A DNA stretch of 9,325 nucleotides, from the NCBI GenBank assembly GCA_003489485.1, contig DNMB01000107.1, positions 1 through 9,325 on the forward strand, read 5' to 3'. Positions 1-6,874 of the stretch are shown in pieces. The stretch is from Chitinophagaceae bacterium. Lineage in GTDB: Bacteria; Bacteroidota; Bacteroidia; Chitinophagales; Chitinophagaceae. Position 1 is the first letter of the stretch. Each line of letters starts with the position of its first letter. Made by a program: the position numbers and the translations under genes. The notes beneath the pieces are model-generated. The model had not been told where the DNA came from and did no database searches. It saw nothing but the letters and a program-made list of their open reading frames with translations.

Positions 1-1
1 C

Positions 2-358
2 GGCCCCTTCGTTCAATATACGCATGCCCGAATCTGTTCGCTGCTGCGTAGAGAAAAACCAACAGAGCAAGCACTGGCCTCCACTACATTTTTTCCGGCC
101 GAAAGAGAGTTGTTGTTACAACTGGCCCAATACCCAATGGTGCTGGAACAAGCCGTAACCGAGCATAACCCCTCGGTGTTGGCCATCTATGCATTTACGC
201 TGGCCAAATCATTCAATAGCTTTTACAACCAACACTCGGTTACACAGGCCGAATCGCCCGAGAAAAAGCAACTGAGACTAAAGCTGGCCGGTCAAACCGC
301 AACGCTGATCGCGGCGGCCATGGGCAATCTGGGCATTGCCGTTCCACAACGCATGTAA
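2..358 (+). CDS. argS: Arginyl-tRNA synthetase, C-terminal fragment (5' end outside the window)
   Basis: Class I aminoacyl-tRNA synthetase that charges tRNA-Arg with arginine in the cytoplasm. Only the last 118 codons are present; the frame is open from base 2 to the TAA at 356-358. Near the start it reads PFVQYTHARICSLLRR, the well-known ArgRS stretch leading into the DALR anticodon-binding domain. It ends LGIAVPQRM-stop, the characteristic ArgRS C-terminus (LGI..P.RM), which closes the anticodon-binding helical bundle. The Rossmann catalytic core with HIGH and KMSKS motifs lies upstream of the window and cannot be checked. The reading is strong because both ends match the family and no frame disruption is seen. 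The gene converges on glgB, with one base between the two stop codons. It is a housekeeping gene and probably functionally unrelated to the sugar genes. Confidence 0.95.
   Translation, partial: GPFVQYTHARICSLLRREKPTEQALASTTFFPAERELLLQLAQYPMVLEQAVTEHNPSVLAIYAFTLAKSFNSFYNQHSVTQAESPEKKQLRLKLAGQTATLIAAAMGNLGIAVPQRM
323..340. repeat. Perfect 6-bp inverted repeat inside the argS 3' end
   Basis: GGCAAT (323-328) and ATTGCC (335-340) are perfect inverted copies around a 6-nt loop, about 20 bases before the convergent argS/glgB stop codons. A short RNA hairpin is possible on either strand. No T-run follows on either side, so it is not a normal intrinsic terminator. It could equally be chance inside coding sequence. 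It is noted because there is no intergenic room for a terminator here. Confidence 0.3.
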
Positions 359-359
359 G

Positions 360-2279
360 TTAGCCAATGACCAGTGCGGCGAGCGCAGGAATATCGATCG
401 TAAGCTGATACTGCTTCTTTGATGGCGACAAGCATTCACTTCGAATAATAGGATTGTGTACCGTGCCCGTGCCGGCGTATGCAAGGGCATCGCTGTTGAG
501 CAGCTCTTGGGTAAATTCTTTTCCCGATACAGTAAGTGTCCAGTCTCGGTATACCACGGGTGTCATATTGAGAACGATCAGTAATTCTTTCGATGCATCC
601 TTTCCCTTTCGACGATAAACGATCACCGATTCGGAGCGATGAGCAAGATCGATCCACTCAAAACCATCGGTATCGAACTGCCTTTCGTACAGAGCGGGCT
701 GGCTGGTAAGCAGTGTATTCAGCGATTTGAGCAACAGCGACAGGCCGCTATGAACAGGATATTGCAATAAATGCCATTGCAACTGAGAGCGATAATCCCA
801 CTCCGTGGTTTGTCCAAATTCCGCACCCATAAAAAGCAGCTTGGCACCTGGATGGGTGAACATATAGGTATATAACAAACGAAGATTGGCGAATTTTTGC
901 CACTCATCACCCGGCATCTTATAGATCAGGGGGCTTTTTCCGTGCACAACCTCGTCGTGGCTAAAGGGAAGCATGAAATTCTCATCATAGTAATACATTA
1001 GACTGAATGTAAAACGATCTTGATGATGCTTGCGAAAAAGAGGATCCAATTTAAAGTACCGAAGGGTGTCATGCATCCAGCCCATCATCCATTTCATGCC
1101 AAAGCCCAGCCCGCCTTGAAAGACCGGTCGGGAGACCTGTGGCCAATCGGTGGCCTCTTCGGCAATGGTCTGCACATCGGGAAAGCGCTGGTATACACTT
1201 TGATTGAGTTCCTTTAAGAATTCAATGGCCTCGAGATTACCCTCACCACCAAATTCATTCGGCTCCCACTCCCCTTTCTTTCTGGAGTAATTAAGTTTTA
1301 GCATCGATGAAACGGCATCTACCCGAATGGCATCGACATGAAAGAGATCGAACCAAAAATGCGCACTGCTTATTAAAAAAGAGCGAACCTCTCCGCGTTT
1401 GTAATTGAATACATAACTGTTCCAATCGGGATGAAACCCTTTGCGCATATCAGCGTACTCGTACGTGTGGGCCCCGTCGAAAAGATACAGCCCATGCGCA
1501 TCGTAAGGAAAATGAGAAGGCACCCAGTCGAGTATCACCCCAATACCCGCCGCATGAAAAGCGTCGATCAGGCGCATGAGTCCTTGCGGATCGCCATAGC
1601 GAGAAGTGGGAGCAAAATATCCTGTACACTGATAACCCCAACTGCCATCGAAGGGATGCTCCATGATGGGCATGAGCTCCACATGGGTGAATCCCATGTC
1701 TTGTACATAGGGAACAAGCGTTTGCGCGAGCTCATCGTAAGAGAGATAGGCATTTTCGTCTCCACCATCGGGTCTGCGCCAACTGGCCAGATGCACTTCG
1801 TACACACTCCAGGGAGATGACAGAGAATTGTGCCGGGCACGATCTTTCATCCACCGGTCATCGTTCCATTCGTAGTACAGATCCCAGGTAATAGAAGCGG
1901 TCTGCGGCCTTTTTTCCCAGAAAAATGCAAAGGGATCTCCCTTGTCTAGTTCTTTTTCTCCGTATCCTACAATATGATATTTGTAGACCTCGCCAAGTTT
2001 TACACCGGGAATAAATCCTTCCCAGATGCCTGATTTTTCCCAGCGGGGAAAAAGCAAATGCGCCTCGCCGTTCCAATCATTGAAATTTCCGATCACGGAT
2101 ACACTCGTGGCATTGGGGGCCCACACACAGAAATAACAACCCCACACCCCATTTACCTGCACAGAGCGACTGCCCATCTTCTCATAGAGACGACAATGTA
2201 TTCCCTGGTGATAACGTGCAAGGTCCTCTGCCGTTAATAGCGAATAATTCCAAACGGGCCGTTGCGTGTCGAGTTGCAT
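360..2279 (-). CDS. glgB: 1,4-alpha-glucan (glycogen) branching enzyme, GH13
   Basis: Cytoplasmic enzyme that cuts alpha-1,4 chains and re-attaches the piece in alpha-1,6 linkage, creating glycogen branches. The protein is 639 residues, about the length of the short GlgB form that lacks the extra N-terminal N1 domain of E. coli GlgB (about 730). A CBM48-type beta-sandwich lies at about 38-120 (VWAPNATSVSVIGNFNDWNG at 52-71). A GH13 barrel spans about 150-520 and an all-beta C-domain about 535-639. Catalytic regions are intact: DWVPSHF at 251-257, RVDAVSSM with nucleophile D321, AEEATDWP with acid/base E374 (or adjacent E375), and FSHDEVVHGK with D442. The start at 2279 leaves a 9-bp gap after the upstream GH13 stop and no Shine-Dalgarno sequence, usual in Bacteroidetes. 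It is the last gene of the operon. Its TAA (362-360) abuts the argS stop. Confidence 0.96.
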   Translation of the reverse strand: MQLDTQRPVWNYSLLTAEDLARYHQGIHCRLYEKMGSRSVQVNGVWGCYFCVWAPNATSVSVIGNFNDWNGEAHLLFPRWEKSGIWEGFIPGVKLGEVYKYHIVGYGEKELDKGDPFAFFWEKRPQTASITWDLYYEWNDDRWMKDRARHNSLSSPWSVYEVHLASWRRPDGGDENAYLSYDELAQTLVPYVQDMGFTHVELMPIMEHPFDGSWGYQCTGYFAPTSRYGDPQGLMRLIDAFHAAGIGVILDWVPSHFPYDAHGLYLFDGAHTYEYADMRKGFHPDWNSYVFNYKRGEVRSFLISSAHFWFDLFHVDAIRVDAVSSMLKLNYSRKKGEWEPNEFGGEGNLEAIEFLKELNQSVYQRFPDVQTIAEEATDWPQVSRPVFQGGLGFGMKWMMGWMHDTLRYFKLDPLFRKHHQDRFTFSLMYYYDENFMLPFSHDEVVHGKSPLIYKMPGDEWQKFANLRLLYTYMFTHPGAKLLFMGAEFGQTTEWDYRSQLQWHLLQYPVHSGLSLLLKSLNTLLTSQPALYERQFDTDGFEWIDLAHRSESVIVYRRKGKDASKELLIVLNMTPVVYRDWTLTVSGKEFTQELLNSDALAYAGTGTVHNPIIRSECLSPSKKQYQLTIDIPALAALVIG

Positions 2280-2288
2280 ATTGTAAAA

Positions 2289-4175
2289 CTATTGCAACAG
2301 TTCATACACGAAACTCTCTCCTGGAGCCACTTGTAAACCACGCATGGGAACGATCTCTTGGGTAATCACATTGCGAAGTCGGCTAAATCCACTGGTCCGC
2401 TCTTTCAAATGAGCCCAGTCAGGCTGCACTGATTTATTGCCGGTGTTGGCAACGACCATAACGGTTTGTTTGCTATCGTATCGAAAATAAGTATAGAGAC
2501 CCTCTCTTGGAATAAACTGCATCATCTTACCGCTACCCAATGCCGATGAATTTTTTCTGAATTGTCCCAGCCGGCTTACATGGGTAAACATATCTTGTTG
2601 TTGCGCTGTGCGACCGGCGGCGGTAAAGAGATTCTTTGCAGGATCATCACCCGGAAAGCCACCCGGAAAATCTTCTCGAACCATGGCATCGGTGGTGGTT
2701 TTTTTATTTTTCATCAACACCTCTGTACCATAGTAAAGCTGTGGAATACCTCTGAGCGTCAAAAGCCAATTGATGGCCATCTTGAGCTTTTTCACATCTT
2801 CGTCAAAGACAGAAAAGACCCGGTCCATATCGTGGTTGTCTAAGAAGATACAATTGTTCATAGGATTTCCATAGAGCACATCCTGGGCCATGGTCATATA
2901 TAATTTTCCGGTACCGTTGGTCCATCCGGCTTGTTCAGTGATACCGGCCAGCATTCCAAAGCAGGTCTGAAAGTCAAGAACCCCCTCTGCATTGTGGCGG
3001 AAGGGAGCATTGATATTGCCGGCCGTAAAGTACGCATTGGCCGTAGGGGTATTGACCCAAGACTCACCAAAAACCGTAACAGCAGGAAACTCCCTTTTTA
3101 ATGCAACGTTGACCGCATTCAAAAACGGCTCCTCACAATACTTGTAGGTATCAACACGCCAACCGTCTATTCCGAATTCTTCGGTAGACCACACTGCATG
3201 CTGAATCAAATAAGTAGCCAGATAAGGATTGCGCTGGTTCAGATCGGGCAGATCGGTAGTGAACCAACCATCCAGCATCTGGCGCTTATCGGCATCGGAG
3301 GCATAGGGATCGAAGAACACCTCTTCGCGATGGTTGGGAGCGGAGCGACCCTGCGATGTATTGAACCAATCAGATGTAGGTGGGTCAAGATGAAAGAAAT
3401 GATGACTTCCCACATGATTATACACAGCATCCTGAATGACCTTCATGCCATTTTGGTGCAAGGTCTCGCAGAATTTTTTATAGCCATCATTGCCCCCGTA
3501 GCGCTTATCGATGGCATAATGATTCGTGAACCAATAGCCGTGGTAACCCGCCACACTGTTGCCCCACTCATGCAAACGAGGCATATCGTTCTCGATAACG
3601 GGCGTAAGCCAAAGAGTGGTCACACCCATTTCCTTAAAATAATCGAGGTGGTTGGTGATTCCTGTAAAATCACCGCCGTGTCGAGAGAACTTGTTGCTGC
3701 GCTCACATCCGGTATCGCGATAAGACCTTACGATATCGTTACTCACATCTCCATTCGAAAAACGATCGGGCATCATCAAATAAACAAGATCAGTAGACTG
3801 CACTCCCTGCACGCGGCTTTTGCCATTGCCTGCACTGCGCGCTTTTAACTGGTACGAGACGGTCATGGTCTTGGAAGAACCTCCTGCGCCCGATAAGGCA
3901 AGCTCTACCGTTCCAGGACGGGTTTGTGCAGCCAGAACCAGGTCTACAAAAAGGTAATTCTTATTCTCAGGACATGACACCTTCTTAATGGCAATACCGG
4001 GATATCGAGTGGTGACCTTGGTAAATTGACCGATGTCCTTTTGATGCAGCATTAGTTGTAGCGAGCCGCTTTTCATACCTGCCCACCAATGCGAGGGATA
4101 GATGGCCGGTGCAGACTGGGACTGCGCAACAAAAAAAGAAAGCTGAAGAACGAATAAAAATAGGATGCTTCTCAT
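2289..4175 (-). CDS. Secreted GH13 alpha-glucan hydrolase, neopullulanase/cyclomaltodextrinase (SusA-like)
   Basis: Predicted exported enzyme that hydrolyses alpha-1,4 bonds in starch, pullulan or cyclic and linear maltodextrins. Residues 1-19 form a Sec signal peptide (hydrophobic LFLFVLQLSFFVA, then AQS with likely cleavage after S19). There is no lipobox Cys, so a soluble periplasmic or released protein is expected. An N-terminal beta-sandwich resembling the cyclomaltodextrinase N-domain lies at about 21-112. The barrel runs from about 127 (MPDRFSNGD at 135-143, typical of neopullulanases) to about 540, followed by a C-terminal beta domain. Catalytic residues are present: DAVYNHVG at 249-256, GWRVDTYKY with nucleophile D342, FGESW with acid/base E371, and FLDNHD with D449. 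LPDLNQ at 309-314 matches the fifth conserved region of this group. At 628 residues it is full-length. It lies between a sugar permease and glgB, which suggests it feeds maltodextrin uptake. Exact substrate specificity cannot be read from sequence. Confidence 0.92.
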   Translation of the reverse strand: MRSILFLFVLQLSFFVAQSQSAPAIYPSHWWAGMKSGSLQLMLHQKDIGQFTKVTTRYPGIAIKKVSCPENKNYLFVDLVLAAQTRPGTVELALSGAGGSSKTMTVSYQLKARSAGNGKSRVQGVQSTDLVYLMMPDRFSNGDVSNDIVRSYRDTGCERSNKFSRHGGDFTGITNHLDYFKEMGVTTLWLTPVIENDMPRLHEWGNSVAGYHGYWFTNHYAIDKRYGGNDGYKKFCETLHQNGMKVIQDAVYNHVGSHHFFHLDPPTSDWFNTSQGRSAPNHREEVFFDPYASDADKRQMLDGWFTTDLPDLNQRNPYLATYLIQHAVWSTEEFGIDGWRVDTYKYCEEPFLNAVNVALKREFPAVTVFGESWVNTPTANAYFTAGNINAPFRHNAEGVLDFQTCFGMLAGITEQAGWTNGTGKLYMTMAQDVLYGNPMNNCIFLDNHDMDRVFSVFDEDVKKLKMAINWLLTLRGIPQLYYGTEVLMKNKKTTTDAMVREDFPGGFPGDDPAKNLFTAAGRTAQQQDMFTHVSRLGQFRKNSSALGSGKMMQFIPREGLYTYFRYDSKQTVMVVANTGNKSVQPDWAHLKERTSGFSRLRNVITQEIVPMRGLQVAPGESFVYELLQ

Positions 4176-4180
4176 AAAAT

Positions 4181-4202
4181 AAAATTACTGCTAAAAATTA
4201 CT
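4181..4202 (-). repeat. 9-bp direct repeat with tandem stop codons at the permease/GH13 junction
   Basis: On the minus strand AGTAATTTT occurs at 4202-4194 and again at 4189-4181, in the 25-bp spacer before the GH13 start. The permease stop TAG (4203-4201) is followed directly by an in-frame TAA, giving a double stop. The leader is almost all A/T with no Shine-Dalgarno sequence, as expected for Bacteroidetes translation starts. The repeat may be low-complexity coincidence. Confidence 0.5.
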
Positions 4203-5526
4203 ATTGATTTTTCTCTTTGATAAAGACGATACATATCAGTGCCGCCACTGCCATTAAACCCCCTCCTACCGTAAGCGCAGCAAGACGGTCATTGCCTAAC
4301 ACTTCTCGCATGAGCCAGCCAAAGCCCAGCGAAGCGATGATCTCTGGCAGTACGATAAAGAAATTAAAGATACCCATGTAGATACCGACCTTTTCTTTTG
4401 GCAAGATGCCGCTGAGCATGGCATAAGGCATCGATAAGATACTGGCCCAAGCGATTCCCACTCCTACCATCGAACCAAAGAGCCAATTCTTATCGGTAAT
4501 AAAATTGACACTGATCAATCCAATGGCACCGGCCAGCAGACAAACCGCATGGGTCAGGCTTCTGCCCCACCGATCGGCGATAGCAGGCAAGACAAGTGCG
4601 AACAAAAAAGTCACTACACTATAAAAAGAGAGGGTCAAACTTCCAAAATCGGCTCCGGCCGCATAGACAGGGTCACTGGCATCTTGTCCTTTAAAAACAT
4701 TCACGGCCACGGCCGTCGTGTAATAGAACCACATCAGAAATAATCCCGGCCATGTAAAGAACTGAACCAGCGATACCCAGCGCATACGGGTGGGCATGTT
4801 AGATAAAGCATGAAAGATCTCTTTTGCGCCATGAAAGAATCCGCCTTGCTCGGCTTGTTGTTTTTTTATGAAATCAGGATCGCTTGGAGGATACTCCTTT
4901 GTTGAAAAAACGGTGTACATAACACCGGCCATAAAAAAGAAGGCGCCCAGATAAAATGACCACCTGACATTATCGGGAATGCCACCTGCCTCGGCAGTAT
5001 TAGAAAAATCAAAAACGTTTTTCATGAGCCAGGGCAAGGCGGAGGCAATACTCCCCCCTAGTCCTATCATCAGGCTCTGCATAATAAAACCACGGTTGAC
5101 CTGAGAGTCGGGCAGCTGATCGGTTACAAAAGCACGAAAAGGTTCCATAGCCACGTTGCCAAAGACATCGAGCACCCACAGCAATCCCGCTGCCATCCAG
5201 AGCACACTGCTGTGCGGCATGAACACAAGCGCAATAGAACTGATAATTGCACCGATCATAAAATAGGGCCTTCTGCGTCCCCACCGGGGATGCCAGGTTC
5301 GATCGCTCATGTACCCCACCACCGGTTGTACGAGTAAGCCGGTAAGCGGTGCCGCTAAAAACAGAAGAGGCACCTCATCGGGATTGGCCCCGAGATTTTC
5401 ATAGATCCGTCCCATATTGGCACGCTGCAGATCCCAACCGAATTGGATACCGAAAAATCCTACGCTCATATTGATGATCTGCTGTAGGCTAAGTTTGGGT
5501 TTTTCTCCCTGAAAAGCAGTAGACAT
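4201..5526 (-). CDS. MFS sugar permease, SLC45/GPH-like (probable maltose/maltodextrin importer)
   Basis: Inner-membrane secondary transporter, likely a cation symporter for an alpha-glucoside such as maltose. The 441 residues contain about 12 hydrophobic segments, at roughly 17-34, 52-72, 87-104, 108-128, 147-168, 189-208, 247-270, 294-316, 322-342, 348-372, 380-402 and 415-436. The TM2-TM3 loop carries the MFS signature in the form GYMSDRTW with GRRRPY (71-88), which is characteristic of SLC45-type sucrose/maltose carriers. A second, weaker copy, ADRWGRS (317-323), follows TM8. A charged cytoplasmic loop (about 210-245) separates the two six-helix halves. It begins 50 bp after glgC and ends 25 bp before the secreted GH13 gene. 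That context points to import of the hydrolase's products. Transport substrate is inferred from family and neighbours only; sucrose or another glucoside remains possible. Confidence 0.87.
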   Translation of the reverse strand: MSTAFQGEKPKLSLQQIINMSVGFFGIQFGWDLQRANMGRIYENLGANPDEVPLLFLAAPLTGLLVQPVVGYMSDRTWHPRWGRRRPYFMIGAIISSIALVFMPHSSVLWMAAGLLWVLDVFGNVAMEPFRAFVTDQLPDSQVNRGFIMQSLMIGLGGSIASALPWLMKNVFDFSNTAEAGGIPDNVRWSFYLGAFFFMAGVMYTVFSTKEYPPSDPDFIKKQQAEQGGFFHGAKEIFHALSNMPTRMRWVSLVQFFTWPGLFLMWFYYTTAVAVNVFKGQDASDPVYAAGADFGSLTLSFYSVVTFLFALVLPAIADRWGRSLTHAVCLLAGAIGLISVNFITDKNWLFGSMVGVGIAWASILSMPYAMLSGILPKEKVGIYMGIFNFFIVLPEIIASLGFGWLMREVLGNDRLAALTVGGGLMAVAALICIVFIKEKNQ

Positions 5527-5576
5527 GGCAATCGTTGGTTTTAGAAGGTAAGATAATCACAAAAAAGGAAAGCCGG
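5527..5576 (-). other. Largest gap inside the operon (glgC to permease), no clear signal
   Basis: Fifty bases separate the glgC TGA from the permease ATG. On the minus strand the gap opens with a pyrimidine run (CTTTCCTTTTTT) just after the glgC stop. I see no stable stem before it, and no match to the Bacteroidetes TTG / TAnnTTTG promoter pair. A partial terminator or an internal promoter could sit here, separating glgA-glgC from permease-GH13-glgB, but the sequence does not establish either. Confidence 0.35.
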
Positions 5577-6869
5577 TCAAATCACGAACCCATCCGGGAT
5601 GATGGCGCCCTTCTTAACAACGACAATTCCGTCTTTGACCGCATAGAGTGGATGATCCTTGTTCTCGAGGTGTTCTCCACCCCGGATGATCACATCGTTT
5701 CCGATTCTGCAATTCTTATCGATGATGGCCCGGTGAATCTGACAGCGCTGCCCCACTCCCATGGCCGGAATTCCCTTCTCGCTTTCTTGTGTGATGTCTT
5801 GGAGCGTTTCGTAATAATCACTTCCCATAATATAGGCATCCGAAATAACACTACCGAGCCCAATTCGGCTCCTAATGCCAATTACGGAGCGCTCCACAGA
5901 AGAAGCGCTGATGATGGAGCCTTCTGCTACCAGTACCTGGTTGAGCGTGGTGCCGCTGATCTTGGCAGGAGGCAACATTCTTGAGCGTGTGTAGATAGTG
6001 CGATCGCTGTCGAACATATCAAAGGCCGGGATCTCTTTGGTCAACTCGATGTTGGCCTCAAAAAAAGAACCGATGTTTCCGATATCGGTCCAATAACCAC
6101 TGTACTGATAGCTGGCCACCCGGTAGCGGTCGATGCAAGCCGGAATAATTTCTTTTCCAAAATCGGCCGCTTCCTTAAGCTCGGTACGAAGCAGATCAAA
6201 AAGCAAACTTCTTTTGAAAATATAAATACCCATCGAAGCGAGATAGACCCTCTCTGCTGCCTGCATGGCACTACCGGTGTCACTGACCCAATCGCCAAGC
6301 AATTCCTTCTTGGGCTTTTCAACGAAGGATGTAATGAGACCTCCTCCACTTTTTAAGATACCGAACTCGGGAGCTTCCTTGCCGGTAACAGGAATAGTGG
6401 CGATCGTAATATCGGCCCCCAATTGCTTGTGATGATCGAGCATCTCGGCAAAGTTCATTTGATATAACTGGTCTCCGGACAAGATGAGCACATACTCACT
6501 CTCGAAAGACTCAATATGACGAAGACCTTGTCTGACCGCATCGGCCGTTCCCTGAAACCAGGTGGGATTATCGGGTGTTTGCTCAGCGGCCAGAATATCC
6601 ACAAAGGCCCGGCTAAAAGCGCTGAAGTGATATGTGTTTTTGATATGACGGTTCAGCGAGGCGGAATTGAACTGGGTCAACACGAACATTCTTCCGATTC
6701 CATTATTGAGGCAATTAGAAATGGGAATATCGACCAAACGATACTTTCCTGCGATCGGAACGGCAGGTTTGGACCGACTGGCGGTCAGGGGATAGAGTCT
6801 CGATCCGGCGCCTCCGCCCAAGATTACCGATAACATTTCGGTCGAGTGTGTGATGGTTCGTATTGCCAT
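5577..6869 (-). CDS. glgC: Glucose-1-phosphate adenylyltransferase (ADP-glucose pyrophosphorylase)
   Basis: Makes ADP-glucose and pyrophosphate from ATP and glucose-1-phosphate, the committed step of bacterial glycogen synthesis, in the cytoplasm. With ATG at 6869 it is 430 residues, normal for GlgC. The frame stays open upstream to 6926, but that extension overlaps glgA and is not GlgC-like, so the 6869 start, 5 bp after the glgA stop, is preferred. The nucleotidyltransferase domain (about 10-280) has GGGAGSRLYPLT (18-29), SKPAVPIAGKYRLVDIPISN (33-52), WFQGTADAV (104-112), SGDQLYQMNF with catalytic D133, FVEKP with glucose-1-phosphate-binding K185, and GYWTDIG (258-264). A left-handed beta-helix (about 295-430) ends VVVKKGAIIPDG. 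The wording resembles plant and cyanobacterial enzymes more than E. coli GlgC. K385 and K419 fall where activator-binding lysines of 3-phosphoglycerate-regulated enzymes lie. The effector here is unknown. Confidence 0.96.
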   Translation of the reverse strand: MAIRTITHSTEMLSVILGGGAGSRLYPLTASRSKPAVPIAGKYRLVDIPISNCLNNGIGRMFVLTQFNSASLNRHIKNTYHFSAFSRAFVDILAAEQTPDNPTWFQGTADAVRQGLRHIESFESEYVLILSGDQLYQMNFAEMLDHHKQLGADITIATIPVTGKEAPEFGILKSGGGLITSFVEKPKKELLGDWVSDTGSAMQAAERVYLASMGIYIFKRSLLFDLLRTELKEAADFGKEIIPACIDRYRVASYQYSGYWTDIGNIGSFFEANIELTKEIPAFDMFDSDRTIYTRSRMLPPAKISGTTLNQVLVAEGSIISASSVERSVIGIRSRIGLGSVISDAYIMGSDYYETLQDITQESEKGIPAMGVGQRCQIHRAIIDKNCRIGNDVIIRGGEHLENKDHPLYAVKDGIVVVKKGAIIPDGFVI

Positions 6870-6874
6870 AAAAG

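Noticed and set aside
1431..1820. 129-codon open frame on the plus strand inside glgB
   Set aside because: It is antisense to the GH13 catalytic barrel with no domain or leader of its own; a shadow frame.
3198..3848. 216-codon open frame on the plus strand inside the GH13 gene
   Set aside because: It lies wholly antisense to a gene with intact catalytic motifs, and its translation shows no recognisable domain. It is best read as a shadow of the opposite coding strand.
5545..5580. Possible intrinsic terminator after glgC
   Set aside because: There is a pyrimidine/T-rich run after the stop, but no stem longer than about 4 bp precedes it, so it was not called a terminator.
5535..5984. 149-codon plus-strand frame opposite the glgC 3' end
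   Set aside because: It is entirely antisense to the conserved beta-helix of GlgC apart from a short spacer, with no recognisable product.
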